Assembly: GCA_963793645.1 (NCBI GenBank)
Contig: CAWCAW010000004.1
Coordinates: 310,001-374,000, forward strand
Reading direction: 5' to 3'
Source of the DNA: CAWCAW01 sp963793645
Lineage (GTDB): Bacteria; Actinomycetota; Acidimicrobiia; Acidimicrobiales; UBA8190
Length of the DNA stretch: 64,000 bases
Both the position numbers and the translations under genes were made by a program. A model generated the notes under the pieces. That model saw only the letters and a list, made by a program, of their open reading frames with translations, made no database searches and was not told the DNA's origin. This document shows, piece after piece, positions 1 through 10,198 of this stretch (the stretch's first letter is position 1; each line of letters opens with the position of its first letter).

Positions 1-524
1 CCATGCCTCGCGATCCACGTGGGGTCCATTTGGGTCCGGCACGTACCAGTCGGCGCCACGGTAGATCCACACAGTGAGGTCGAACGAGCTCATCAAGGTG
101 GCGATGGGACGCACCAGGTCCTCGGGCACCACCTTCTGATCGAGGATATGCATGTCCCGGTCAACGATCACTCCCCCGTTGAACCCGGCGATGGGCGTCT
201 GAAGATCGAGGGGCTCGAAAAGCATGGCCATACCTGCCGGCGGGCGCCCACTCGTGATGGCGAAAAGGATGTTGGCTTGGTGCAGGCGACGCACGGCGTC
301 GATGGCATCGTCGGTCAGCACCTTCTCCGAAGTCACCAAGGTGCCGTCGACATCGGCGAGCATGAGCCGAATTGGCGACGACGTGTCACCTGATGACGCG
401 CTGTCGCCTGGTGACGCGCTGTCGCCTGATGACGCGCTTGTCGCCTGGTGACGCGCTCGTCGCCTGATGACGCGCTGTCGCCTGGTGACGCGGTGTGGCT
501 GGGTGACGCCGTGTCGCCGGCCAT
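1..524 (-). CDS. HAD-superfamily (Cof-type) hydrolase, partial, frame broken in N-terminal repeat
   Basis: The C-terminus lies beyond the left edge. From the ATG at 363 the frame begins MLADVDGTLVTSEKVLTD, the DxDGT motif I of HAD phosphatases, followed by TSGRPPAGM (motif II region) and FNGGVIVD, as in Cof/YbiV-like sugar-phosphate phosphatases. Upstream in the same frame the codons read repeated (S/T)AS(P/S)GD hexapeptides but offer no ATG, GTG or TTG. A separate ATG at 524, one base after the zwf stop and with AAGGA just upstream, starts the same hexapeptides in another frame. Two 19-bp units in an otherwise 18-bp repeat account exactly for the two-base offset. The protein therefore starts either at 363 (short form) or, in an intact version, at 524. 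Position after zwf suggests a sugar-phosphate substrate; this is inference. Confidence 0.7.
384..511. repeat. 18-bp tandem repeat (about 7 units) in the HAD gene N-terminus
   Basis: Units start at 384, 402, 420, 438, 457, 476 and 494, with a degenerate eighth at about 512. The core on the + strand is TGTCGCCTGRTGACGCGC, with units alternating CTGATG and CTGGTG. The units at 438 and 457 are 19 bp long (an extra T and an extra C); the others are 18 bp. On the minus strand an 18-bp unit encodes a hexapeptide rich in Ser, Ala, Gly and Asp. Unit copies are close to identical, which suggests recent expansion. Confidence 0.9.
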
Positions 525-525
525 C

Positions 526-1995
526 TCAATCCTTGGCGGGAAGGTGCCAGCGATACGGTGCTGTGACGCGCCCGATCGACGCCGGTCCCCACGATCCCGG
601 TGCATAGGGCTCGATGGGGGTGGGATGCTCCAACAACGGGGCGGAAACCTCCCACAGCCGCTCTACGGCCGCTGCGCTCGTGAACAAGGACTGGTCGTCC
701 AACATGGCATCGTGCAAAAGGCGTTCGTAGCCTTCGAGGTCATGGGCGACATTGAAGGAGTCCTGGTAGCGAAAGACCATCTTGGCCTGTCCCAGCCGCA
801 TATCCGGGCCGGGTTCCTTGGCCAAGAAGCTCGCCGAGATTGATCCCGGATCGCTGAAATCGATCGTGATCTCGTTGTGTCGAGCCATTGACGTCGAATG
901 GGCGTGCACGGGGAACATCCGCAGCGTCGTCTCGCGAAAGCCAATGGTGATCGTCTGACGGCCGGCCGCCAGAGCCTTGCCGGTGCGCAAGCAGAACGGG
1001 ACGCCGGCCCAGCGCCAGTTCTCCACCTCGGCCCGAAGTGCCACAAAGGTCTCCGTACTCGAATTGGCAGCTACTCCGGGTTGGGCCAGGTACCCGTCAT
1101 ATTGGCCGCGCACCACGTGGGTGAGATCCACAGGTGCCATGGCGTCGAAGACTTTTTCCTTCTCATCTCGCAGCGACTTGGCGGACAAGGTGGTCGGAGG
1201 TTCCATGGCCACGAAACCGAGCACCTGGAACAGGTGGGTCACCACCATGTCGCGAAAGGCGCCCGTGCCGTCGTAGAACGCGCCGCGCCCTTCGATGGTC
1301 AAGGTCTCGGGCACATCGATCTGGACGTATTCGATGTGCTCCCGGTTCCAGATGGGCTCGAAGAGTCCGTTGGCGAAGCGGAACGCCAAGATGTTGTCCA
1401 CCGACTCCTTGCCCAAGAAGTGATCGATACGAAAGATCCGAGACTCGTCGAACTCCGTGTGAATGGACGCGTCCAGAGCCTGGGCTGACGCCAGATCGGT
1501 GCCGAAAGGCTTTTCGACGATCACCTTGGCCCCCGCCGACAAACCTGACGAGCCGAGCGCTTTGACCACCGACTCGAAGGCCACCGGCGGTATGGCCAGA
1601 TGGAACATGCGTTGGGGCTGGCCGCCGATGGCTTTTTCGGCCCTTTGCACCGCCTCGACCAGTTTCGAGGGGTCGCCGGGATCGGCGGGAGCAAAGAGCA
1701 AGAGCTCCTCAAAGGCGCTCCACGCCTTGGCGGTGGGCTTGATGGAGGCGAATTCGACGACGGCATCGTGGGCGTGCTTCTTGAAACCCTCCTCCGAAGG
1801 AGCCCCGGCCGGGGGTGCCGTACCCACGATGCGAAATCCCTCGGGCAGCAAACCGGCTCGAGCCATGTGGAACAAGCCGGGGAGCAACTTGCGCTTGGCC
1901 AGGTCTCCAGTGGCGCCGAAGAGGACGAGCACGTGGTTGGGGGGCACACGGCTGGGCCGGCGCGCCGCGGAGCGCGGGGGCGAACTCGTGCTCAT
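526..1995 (-). CDS. zwf: Glucose-6-phosphate 1-dehydrogenase
   Basis: Catalyses NADP-linked oxidation of glucose-6-phosphate to 6-phosphogluconolactone, the entry step of the oxidative pentose-phosphate pathway, in the cytoplasm. The protein is about 489 aa, the usual length. The nucleotide-binding motif FGATGDLAKRKL lies near the N-terminus, EKPFGTDL follows, and the family active-site signature RIDHFLGKE with the catalytic His is intact. The ATG at 1995 is preferred over an upstream frame-open start because GAGGTCACC precedes it at normal spacing and the protein then starts MSTSSPP shortly before the Rossmann fold. It is divergent from rpiA with about 80 bp between them. The downstream HAD gene follows within a few bases. 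Confidence 0.96.
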   Translation of the reverse strand: MSTSSPPRSAARRPSRVPPNHVLVLFGATGDLAKRKLLPGLFHMARAGLLPEGFRIVGTAPPAGAPSEEGFKKHAHDAVVEFASIKPTAKAWSAFEELLLFAPADPGDPSKLVEAVQRAEKAIGGQPQRMFHLAIPPVAFESVVKALGSSGLSAGAKVIVEKPFGTDLASAQALDASIHTEFDESRIFRIDHFLGKESVDNILAFRFANGLFEPIWNREHIEYVQIDVPETLTIEGRGAFYDGTGAFRDMVVTHLFQVLGFVAMEPPTTLSAKSLRDEKEKVFDAMAPVDLTHVVRGQYDGYLAQPGVAANSSTETFVALRAEVENWRWAGVPFCLRTGKALAAGRQTITIGFRETTLRMFPVHAHSTSMARHNEITIDFSDPGSISASFLAKEPGPDMRLGQAKMVFRYQDSFNVAHDLEGYERLLHDAMLDDQSLFTSAAAVERLWEVSAPLLEHPTPIEPYAPGSWGPASIGRVTAPYRWHLPAKD

Positions 1996-2078
1996 GGTGA
2001 CCTCACTTTGGGTATTGCCGAAACGATCGCAGGGTTGCGGTTGCGCGCCCTCGACGCTCCGGCCCATTGTGGGGCGCC

Positions 2079-2727
2079 ATGGACGCCCACATAGAAGCAG
2101 AGATGCAGCTCGCCGCCCAAGCGGCAGCCGAGTTGGTCGAAGACGGCATGACTGTCGGGCTGGGCACGGGGAGAACGGTGACGTTCTTCTTGTCGGCCCT
2201 GGCCGCTCGGGCCTTGTCGTTGCGCTGCGTGGCCACCTCTCCGCGCACCGAGCAGGCCGCCACCGCCCTGGGCCTGCGCGTGGAGCCGTTTTCCGTGGAC
2301 CGCCTGGACATCACCGTCGACGGCGCCGACCAGATCAGCCCCGAGGGGTGGTTGGTGAAAGGTGGAGGAGCGGCACACACGCGAGAAGCTCGTGGCCGTC
2401 ACCGCCGATCGCTTCGTGGTGATCGCTGATTCCACCAAGCCGGTCCCGGCCCTGCACCCTCCCATCCCCCTGGAGCTCCTGGCCTTCGGCCTCGAGTCGA
2501 CGATGGCTCGACTCGGTACTGTCGAGCGGCGCGACGTTCCTCTCAGTCCCGATGGCGGCGTCATCGCCGATTTCACCGGTGCCGTCGGGTCCCCGGCCGC
2601 TCTGGCCGCCATGCTGGACGCGACCCCGGGGGTCATCGAGCATGGCTTGTTCGCAGCCACAATGGTCTCGACGATCTTCGTCGGCCACGACGGGACGGTG
2701 GACCGGACCGACCTGCCCATTGGGTGA
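2079..2727 (+). pseudogene. rpiA: Ribose-5-phosphate isomerase A, frameshifted
   Basis: Interconverts ribose-5-phosphate and ribulose-5-phosphate. The first frame (ATG at 2079, GGGG just upstream) carries VGLGTGRTV, the DGADQI active-site loop and VKGGGAA. Homology then continues one frame over as TREKLVAVTADRFVVIAD and runs to the stop at 2727. The switch is near 2370-2385. The total of 649 nt is one more than a multiple of three, so one extra base or two missing bases restore an open frame of about 216 aa, the family length. Loss of two bases fits best, because it restores the usual Leu between GGGAA and TREK. Residues on both sides are well conserved, so the damage is recent or an assembly error. 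Confidence 0.85.
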
Positions 2728-2771
2728 CGGCGGTTCGTCACGACGGCATCGTGATCGTCACGACGGATCAC
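2724..2771. terminator. Two small hairpins between convergent rpiA and pgl
   Basis: GTGACG (2724-2729) pairs with CGTCAC (2736-2741) over a 6-base loop. GTGATC (2751-2756) pairs with GATCAC (2766-2771) over a 9-base loop. They fill the roughly 40 bp between the facing stop codons. Both stems are only 6 bp and no T-tract follows, so a terminator role is a guess from position. Confidence 0.3.
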
Positions 2772-3424
2772 GCTGCTGTGGCGTCGGCGAGGACCGTGGA
2801 GTGACGGGCCGCCACGCGGCCGGCGGGAATTGATGTGTCCCCGGCCAGCAACTTGGCCAAAGGATCGCGCTTGTCCTCGCCGCTGATGAGCCAGAGGATC
2901 TCCTCGGCGCGCGCCAGGGCCGGATACGTGAGGGTCATGCGCCGCAGGCCCTGGTACGGCTGGGTCACCGCCACCAACCTGTCGGTGACGTCGAGAACCG
3001 GGTCTCCCGGCACCAATGACGCGGTGTGCCCGTCGGGTCCTAAACCGAGATGGACGAGATCGAAACGAGCCGGGAGCAGCGCGCCATAGGCGCCCGCGGC
3101 GGCATCGAGGTCGGCGTCGTTCACCGACATGGCCGTCACCGTGGCCGCGGCCTGACCCAAGCTTTGACGGAGGTGGGTTAGATTGCGGTCAGGGTCTCCT
3201 TCGGGGGCGACGCGCTCGTCGACCTGGAAGATCTCCACGTCGGCCCACGGCATGTCTTGGTCCGTCAGCTCCGCGAACATCGCCCACGGCGTCTTACCGC
3301 CGCTGACGGCAAACGTGAAACGCCCCCGAGCTGCCACGGCCGCTCGCGCCGCGGCCGCTACGAATTCGGCGGCCTTGGCAGCTAAGGCGGACGCGTCAGG
3401 AAGGACGACGAGCTCGTGGTCCAT
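2768..3424 (-). CDS. pgl: 6-phosphogluconolactonase (DevB/Pgl family)
   Basis: Hydrolyses 6-phosphogluconolactone, the step after Zwf. At 218 aa it has the usual length. The N-terminal part reads FTFAVSGGKTPWAMF, the glucosamine-6-phosphate isomerase/Pgl fold signature. Family-typical FQVDERVAPEGDPDRNLTHL and LGLGPDGHTASLVPGD follow. Its start lies two bases after the gnd stop, so pgi-gnd-pgl is a tight leftward operon with probable translational coupling. Confidence 0.93.
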   Translation of the reverse strand: MDHELVVLPDASALAAKAAEFVAAAARAAVAARGRFTFAVSGGKTPWAMFAELTDQDMPWADVEIFQVDERVAPEGDPDRNLTHLRQSLGQAAATVTAMSVNDADLDAAAGAYGALLPARFDLVHLGLGPDGHTASLVPGDPVLDVTDRLVAVTQPYQGLRRMTLTYPALARAEEILWLISGEDKRDPLAKLLAGDTSIPAGRVAARHSTVLADATAA

Positions 3425-3426
3425 GA

Positions 3427-4461
<1,035 letters not shown>

Positions 4462-4478
4462 GGATTTCTCCTCTGCTT

Positions 4479-6107
4479 CTATGCCTTCAGCGCCCGGTAA
4501 CGGCGGATCAAGGCGTTGGTCGACGAGTCATGGGCAAGGGCGGGTTCAGTCGAGCTCTCGAGCTCGGGGATGATGGCCTTGGCCAACACCTTGCCCAGCT
4601 CCACGCCCCACTGGTCGAAGCTGTCGACGCCCCAGATGGTGCCTTGGGTGAACACGCTGTGCTCGTACAAGGCGACGAGGGCGCCGAGAAGGCGCGGCGT
4701 GAGCACCTCGGCCAGCAGCACGTTGGTCGGATGGTTGCCTTCCATGACCCGATGGGCCACCTCGTGCTCGGCCACACCCTCGTCGCGCACTTCCGCCTCG
4801 GTTTTCCCGAAGGCCAGAGCTTGCGCCTGGGCGAAAACATTCGAGGACAAGATGTCGTGATGGTCGCGTAACGGGTTCAGGGTCTTGCCGAACCCGATCA
4901 GATCGAGGGGGATGAGCTTGGTGCCCTGGTGGATGAGCTGGAAGAAGCTGTGCTGGCCGTTGGTGCACGGCTCTCCCCAGTAGACCGCTCCGGTCTGGTA
5001 GTCCACGGGCAGGCCTTGGAGGGTGACGTGCTTGCCGTTGGACTCCATGGTCAGCTGCTGTAAGTACGCCGGAAATCGCTTGAGGTACTGGTCATAGGGC
5101 ATCACGCCGAACGACTGCGCGCCGAAGAAGTCTCCGTACCACACGGCCAGAAGGCCGAGGATTACGGGCAGATTCTCTTCGAGCGCAGCGGTGCGAAAGT
5201 GCTCGTCCATGTCGTGGAACCCGGCCAGCATTTCGTCGAAATTCTCGGGTCCCACCGCCAACATGGTGGACAGACCGATCGCACTGTCCATGGAGTAGCG
5301 CCCGCCGACCCAGTCCCAGAACCCGAACATGTTGGCGGTGTCGATGCCGAAGTCGGCCACACGCGACGCGTTGGTGGACACGGCCACGAAATGCTTGGCC
5401 ACCGCTGACTCGTCTCCGAGCTGCCCCACTACCCAATTGCGGGCCGATGTGGCATTGGTGATGGTCTCCAGGGTGCCGAAGGTCTTGGAAGAGATGATGA
5501 AGAGGGTCTCGTCGGCCGACAGGTCGCGCGTGGCCTCGACAAAGTCGGTGGAGTCGACGTTGGAGACGAATCGGAACGTCATGTCACGCCGTGCGTAGTG
5601 GCGCAGGGCCTCGTAGGCCATGACCGGCCCCAGGTCAGATCCCCCGATGCCCACGTTGACGACGTTGCGGATGGGTTTGCCCGTGTGCCCACGCCACTGC
5701 CCTGACCGCACCCGTTCGGCGAAGGCCCCCATGGCGTCGAGCACGCCGTGCACTTGTTTGACGACGTCGACCCCGTCGACGATCAGTGAGGTCCCCCGGG
5801 GCATCCGCAGCGCCACATGGAGCACGGCCCGGTCCTCGGAGACGTTGATGTGCTCACCGCGAAACATCTGATCCCGGCGACCCGCCACGTCGACGTCCCG
5901 GGCCAACGCCATCAGGAGGGCGAGGGTTTCGTCGGTGATGCGGTTCTTCGAATAGTCGAGATAGATGCCGGCCGCCTCGGCACGGAGTCGCTCGCCGCGC
6001 CCCGGGTCCTGGGCGAAGAGCTCGCGCAGGTGCCTGGTCTCGATCTCGGCAAAATGCGACTCCAATGCCTTCCACGTGGGACGCGCCCTCAGCGGCGTTG
6101 CCGTCAT
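4479..6107 (-). CDS. pgi: Glucose-6-phosphate isomerase
   Basis: Interconverts glucose-6-phosphate and fructose-6-phosphate, linking glycolysis to the oxidative branch encoded downstream. The 542-aa length and motif order match the long Pgi family: GIGGSDLGPVMAYEALR, SKTFGTLETITNA, GGRYSMDSAIGL, QLTMESNGKHV and the C-terminal signature with GQHSFFQLIHQGTKLIP. It is the first gene of the leftward pgi-gnd-pgl operon; its promoter should lie in the 150 bp before the rightward DUF302 gene. Confidence 0.96.
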   Translation of the reverse strand: MTATPLRARPTWKALESHFAEIETRHLRELFAQDPGRGERLRAEAAGIYLDYSKNRITDETLALLMALARDVDVAGRRDQMFRGEHINVSEDRAVLHVALRMPRGTSLIVDGVDVVKQVHGVLDAMGAFAERVRSGQWRGHTGKPIRNVVNVGIGGSDLGPVMAYEALRHYARRDMTFRFVSNVDSTDFVEATRDLSADETLFIISSKTFGTLETITNATSARNWVVGQLGDESAVAKHFVAVSTNASRVADFGIDTANMFGFWDWVGGRYSMDSAIGLSTMLAVGPENFDEMLAGFHDMDEHFRTAALEENLPVILGLLAVWYGDFFGAQSFGVMPYDQYLKRFPAYLQQLTMESNGKHVTLQGLPVDYQTGAVYWGEPCTNGQHSFFQLIHQGTKLIPLDLIGFGKTLNPLRDHHDILSSNVFAQAQALAFGKTEAEVRDEGVAEHEVAHRVMEGNHPTNVLLAEVLTPRLLGALVALYEHSVFTQGTIWGVDSFDQWGVELGKVLAKAIIPELESSTEPALAHDSSTNALIRRYRALKA

Positions 6108-6255
6108 GTCACGACACCTCCATCTTCGCCGCCACGTAGGCGACCCACGTGGTCACGAGCCCGATGCTAGGCGACCCCCTCGGCGTCCTCCGTGCAGTGC
6201 GCAGGTGGCCCGGAGCAGGACACAATGCACATGCACAAGACGAGGGAGGCCAACG

Positions 6256-6663
6256 ATGGCACCAGGTCAGGTCGCAGACGGCGGCGCGGGCGTCGTCACC
6301 AAGTCGAGTCCTCGCTCCCATGGCGACACCGTCGATCGCCTGACCGAGCTCGTCGAAACCAAGGGCATGCGCCTCTTTGCCGTTATCGACCAGAGCGCCG
6401 AGGCGCGCCTCGTCGGCCTCGAGTTGCGCGACACCACCATGGTCATGTTCGGGAGCCCCGCCGCCGGGACCCCGGTGATGATGGCCTCACCGCTCGCCGC
6501 ACTCGACCTGCCCCTGCGAGTCGTGGTGTGGAGCGACGGGAACCAGACCCAGGTCTCCTACGTCGACCCCGCCGTGCTCGCAGCCCGCTATGCCTTGACC
6601 CCGGCGCTGGCTTCCAACCTGGCCGGCATCAATGCGCTCACCGACGCCTTGGTCCAGAAGTAA
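6256..6663 (+). CDS. DUF302-domain protein
   Basis: Small 135-aa soluble protein. The segment from TVDRLTELVETKGMRLFAVID to DLPLRVVVWSDGNQTQVSY is the pattern of DUF302: an N-terminal helix, a central GLELRDTTMVMFGSPAAGT and a final beta strand. The fold is known but no biochemical function is established. GGGAGG at 6244-6249 supports the ATG at 6256. It runs away from pgi and is followed about 20 bp later by the aldehyde dehydrogenase, with which it may be cotranscribed. No signal peptide is seen. Confidence 0.8.
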   Translation: MAPGQVADGGAGVVTKSSPRSHGDTVDRLTELVETKGMRLFAVIDQSAEARLVGLELRDTTMVMFGSPAAGTPVMMASPLAALDLPLRVVVWSDGNQTQVSYVDPAVLAARYALTPALASNLAGINALTDALVQK

Positions 6664-6682
6664 CCGCCGTAAGCTCGCCTCG

Positions 6683-8156
6683 GTGTCGGATCCCGTACGC
6701 GCCGAGGGCGCCTTGGAGGCCATGGCCCGTCGGGGAATGGTGATTGGCGACCAGCGCGTGGCGATGGGTGAAGCGGGCTATTACCCGCACCACAACCCCA
6801 CCACCGGTCGGGTCCAGGTCCAGGTGCCGCTGGCTGATGCCCGGCAGATCGACCAGGCCGTGACATACGCGCACGAGGCACTGCCGATGTGGCGCAAACT
6901 TCCCGTGCTGGCCCGCGCCGCCATGTTGCATCGCCTGGCCGACCTCATCGCCGACCATGGCGAGGAATGTGACGTCCTGGGCGCCTTGGAGACCGGCACG
7001 CCGGCCAAGAAGCTCGGCAGCGCCTTCTTCGCTTCGCTGTGGACGCGCTACCAAGCTGGGTGGGTCGACCGCCTCGAAGGACAGACGGTGCCGGCGCTAC
7101 TCGGGCGCGGCCTCGATTACGTCGTGCCCGAACCGATGGGGGTCGTGGGCGTCTTCGTGCCCTGGAACGGGTCCCTCATGGGCATGGGCATGTCGGCTGC
7201 GGCCGCGCTCGGCGGCCGGGAATACCGTGGTGGTGAAACCTCCCGAGCTGGCTCCCTTCGGAGCCCTGCGCTTCGCCGAGCTCGCCCTCGAAGCAGGCAT
7301 TCCTCCCGGTGTGCTCAACGTCCTACCGGGCGGCGCCGTGGCGGGCCAAGCCCTGGCCGAACATGGCCTGGTCGACCTGCTGTGCTTCACCGGCGGCACC
7401 GATACCGCCACTGCTCTCATGCGGGCAGGGGCATCGACAGTGAAGCCCATGGTCCTCGAGCTGGGCGGCAAGTCGGCCAACATCATCTTTGACGACGCCG
7501 ACCTCGACCGGGCCGTCCCCTTGGCCGCACAGGGGGCCCTTCTCCTCTCCGGACAGGGGTGCGCATTGCCCACCCGCCTCTTCGTCCATGACTCGGTCTA
7601 TGACGAAGTCCTCCAACGTGTCGTGACCACCGTCGAGGCGGCCGTCGTCGGTGACCCGTTGGATGCGGACACCGATGTGGGACCGGTGATCACCGAGGCG
7701 GCGCTCGGCCGGATCGTCGGCGTCATCGAGCGGGCCCGGGCCCAAGGTGGTGGTCGGCTGCTCACCGGCGGCGCCCGGATCGGTGGAGAGCTCGCCGAGG
7801 GCTACTTCCTGGCACCCGCCGTCTTCGCCGAGGTGGATCATTCGAGCGAGCTCGCCCAAGAGGAGATCTTCGGCCCGGTGCTGTGCGTGTCGCGCTTCAC
7901 CGACGAAGACGAAGTGGTGCGGCAGGCCAACGCCACACGCTATGGGCTCGCCGCGTACATCTTCACCAACGACATCACGCGCGCCCATCGCGTGGCGGGG
8001 CGCCTCGAAGCCGGCTCCGTCTCCATCAACGGGGCGCCGGGGCTCTCCCCCAATGCTCCATTCGGAGGAACCCGTCAAAGCGGCTTTGGCCGCCTTGGAG
8101 GGCGAGCCGGTATCGAGGAGTTCGTCCGCTGGAAGAACGTCTATGTGGCGCTGTAG
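6683..8156 (+). pseudogene. NAD(P)-dependent aldehyde dehydrogenase, single frameshift
   Basis: Oxidises an aldehyde to an acid or CoA-independent product; the substrate is unknown. The first frame runs from the GTG at 6683 through MWRKLPVLARAAML and VVGVFVPWNGSLMGMGM to about 7210. The rest continues one frame over as AAGNTVVVKPPELAPFGALR. An extra G in the stretch CGGCGGCC near 7210-7214 explains the shift, and removing one base gives about 490 aa, normal for the family. The catalytic residues lie downstream and are intact: LELGGKSAN (general-base Glu) and SGQGCALPTR (nucleophilic Cys). The C-terminal FGPVLCV and PFGGTRQSGFGR motifs are also present. The start is uncertain; an ATG at 6722 is an alternative. 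Confidence 0.85.
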
Positions 8157-8175
8157 GCCAATGCAACGCTCCGGG

Positions 8176-8931
8176 TCAATGTAAATACGCCTGGCCGCCG
8201 TCGACCATGAGCGTCGTGCCCGTGATGTAGTCACCATCGGGACCGCACAAGAACACGGCCGCCCTGCCGATGTCCTGCTCGGCGTCCCCCACGCGACGCA
8301 GCGGAATGGAATTCACGAATTTCTCGTAACGCTCCGGGAAGCGCTCCCCCCAACGCACGAACCCCTCCGAGCCTGCCAGCGGAATGATCACGTTGGCGCG
8401 GATGCCGTCAGGCCCCCACTCCATGGCGGCGGTACGAGTCATGGCTCGGATGGCCTCCTTGGACGCCACATACGCCGCGTAGAGCTGCGAGTCGGCTCGC
8501 AGCCCCATCCCCGTGGCCAAGTTGAGAATGACTCCGCCCCCGCGCAAGTGCGGGTGGCAGGCCTGCATGAAGCTGAACGTGGCCAGGGGGCCCGATCTCC
8601 AACTGGCATCCATGGCTTGGCGCGTCAGGTCCGTCAACGGCGCAATCGTCACTTCCTGGGCGTTGTTGACGAGAATGTCCACGGTGCCGAAGCGCGCCAC
8701 GGTGGCATCGACAGCGCGGTGTATGTCCGCCTCTTCTTTGACGTCGGCAACCACAGCGCCACCCACCCCGCCACGGCGGTCGATCTCGGCCGCGGTGTCC
8801 TGCACCTTGGCGAGCGTGCGACCGGCTGACATCACCTGCGCCCCTTCGGCCGCGAGCGCCAAGGCGATGCCGCGCCCGACACCTTGTCCGGCCCCCGTCA
8901 CCAAGGCCACTTTGCCCTGCAGCGTCCCCAC
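8176..8931 (-). CDS. Short-chain dehydrogenase/reductase (SDR)
   Basis: NAD(P)-dependent oxidoreductase of 251 aa, classical SDR size. Cofactor motif TGAGQGVGRGIA is at the N-terminus, DILVNNAQ in the middle, and YVASK supplies the catalytic Tyr and Lys. The usual catalytic Ser region reads LATGMGLRADSQLY, so the canonical Ser is not in its normal place, although Ser lies a few residues on. The C-terminus ends with VDGGQAYLH. It is transcribed leftward, about 10 bp after the M24-like gene upstream of it, which makes a three-gene unit with the two M24 genes. Substrate cannot be read from sequence. Confidence 0.88.
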   Translation of the reverse strand: MGTLQGKVALVTGAGQGVGRGIALALAAEGAQVMSAGRTLAKVQDTAAEIDRRGGVGGAVVADVKEEADIHRAVDATVARFGTVDILVNNAQEVTIAPLTDLTRQAMDASWRSGPLATFSFMQACHPHLRGGGVILNLATGMGLRADSQLYAAYVASKEAIRAMTRTAAMEWGPDGIRANVIIPLAGSEGFVRWGERFPERYEKFVNSIPLRRVGDAEQDIGRAAVFLCGPDGDYITGTTLMVDGGQAYLH

Positions 8932-8941
8932 GGCGTCGCCT

Positions 8942-10198
8942 CTAGTCCTCGGTCACCAGTCCGCCAGGAAGCCGCGTCAGCAGTTTCGGGCCGCCGTCGT
9001 CCACGAGCACGGTCTCCGATGCGAGATATCCGCCCGCGTGGCGCTCCCACACATAGCCCTGGATGCACAGGATCATCCCGGCTTCCAGAACGTCTTGTCG
9101 GGCGGCCTCGGGCCCGAAGACGTTCCCCGCCACCGGGGACTCCATGCCGAGCCCGACCCCGAAGACGACGGGAATCGGTGGACGCGGCTCACCCGAGTCG
9201 TCCCAGGCGTCGAGTAACTCGCCCACCGCAGCCCCGGGCCGACACATCTCGACAACGGCACTTACGGCGCGCCGCCAGCGTGTCTGTAGCGCGCCCAAGG
9301 CACCGGTGTCGCCCGAGGCGTGCGAGGCGCCCCGCGCCGGCGGCACGACAACGGTGCGCATGGCCGATCCTAGATAGCCGCTGTAGAGCACCTCGGCCCG
9401 TACGGCCACGAGATCGCCGGCTCGCAGAGCACGACCGGAGGGGCGAAGACGAAGTGGCGATTGCGCGCCCCGCCCGTGGCGGTCGTCGGCCTCGGTAGGG
9501 GTGGCGCAGACGAACGGCTCCGAGGCCAGGAGCACCGGGGAGAAACGAATGATCTCCTCGGCGAGCTGACCCTTCAACGCGTCTTCGCCGGCGCCGGGGA
9601 CGATGGCCGGACAGGTCGCCGCCACGGCGCCTTCGGCGATGGCCAGGGCGGTGCGGAGACAGTGGACCTCACTGGCGAGGCGGACTCGTCGCACGCCATC
9701 GAGGAGCCGTTGCCCGTCGACGAACTCGGCTTGCGGGGCCAGCAGCGCCAAGAGCGCCATACCCGAGGGCGGGACTCCGTCCACACCCACGCGCCGCGAC
9801 TCGGCCAGGCCTTCGATGCGCTGAAGCCCCTCCATGACGTGACGGGGATTCCAGGTGAGGCCCGTTAGGTTCTCGGTGGGCACCTCGGGGGGGATGCCGT
9901 CGCGCCACGTGCTGGCCTGCAAAGAGACCTGGCCGGTGCTGCGAACGAGCACGCACACCGGCGCCCACGGCGTCACCACGGCGCGCCACAACGACCGGTG
10001 CCCCACCACGTACTTGATGTTCGGGTACCGACCCAGTAGCAACGCGTCGACGTCGGCTTCGTCCATGGCCTCGATGATCCGGCGCCGGCGCTCGGCGCGC
10101 AGCACGGCGTAGTCGACACCGCCCCCGTCTTCGGTGACGGCCGTACCTAAGGGGCCGTACCGGCGGGGCCGCTGCGAGTCGGGGGGTGACGAGCTCAC
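8942..10198 (-). CDS. M24-family (creatinase/aminopeptidase-fold) homologue lacking metal ligands
   Basis: 418 aa. The GTG at 10198 overlaps the upstream M24 stop as GTGA, so the two are translationally coupled. The protein has the creatinase N-terminal domain (LLLGRYPNIKYVVGHRSLW) and a pita-bread C-terminal domain. Aligned by eye with its neighbour, the five metal-ligand positions read R267, S278, V348, Q380 and E395 instead of D, D, H, E, E, so only one ligand remains. The fold-core segments DLVAVRAEVLYSGYLG and GMILCIQGYVWERHAGGY are otherwise retained. It is probably not a metallopeptidase. It may be a non-catalytic partner of the upstream protein, or a metal-independent C-N hydrolase as creatinase is. 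The open frame extends far upstream antisense to the neighbour; that part is not coding. Confidence 0.82.
   Translation of the reverse strand: MSSSPPDSQRPRRYGPLGTAVTEDGGGVDYAVLRAERRRRIIEAMDEADVDALLLGRYPNIKYVVGHRSLWRAVVTPWAPVCVLVRSTGQVSLQASTWRDGIPPEVPTENLTGLTWNPRHVMEGLQRIEGLAESRRVGVDGVPPSGMALLALLAPQAEFVDGQRLLDGVRRVRLASEVHCLRTALAIAEGAVAATCPAIVPGAGEDALKGQLAEEIIRFSPVLLASEPFVCATPTEADDRHGRGAQSPLRLRPSGRALRAGDLVAVRAEVLYSGYLGSAMRTVVVPPARGASHASGDTGALGALQTRWRRAVSAVVEMCRPGAAVGELLDAWDDSGEPRPPIPVVFGVGLGMESPVAGNVFGPEAARQDVLEAGMILCIQGYVWERHAGGYLASETVLVDDGGPKLLTRLPGGLVTED

Noticed and set aside
384..511. CRISPR-like array
   Set aside because: The repeats are direct and contiguous with no spacers, and 18 bp long; they are a coding minisatellite.
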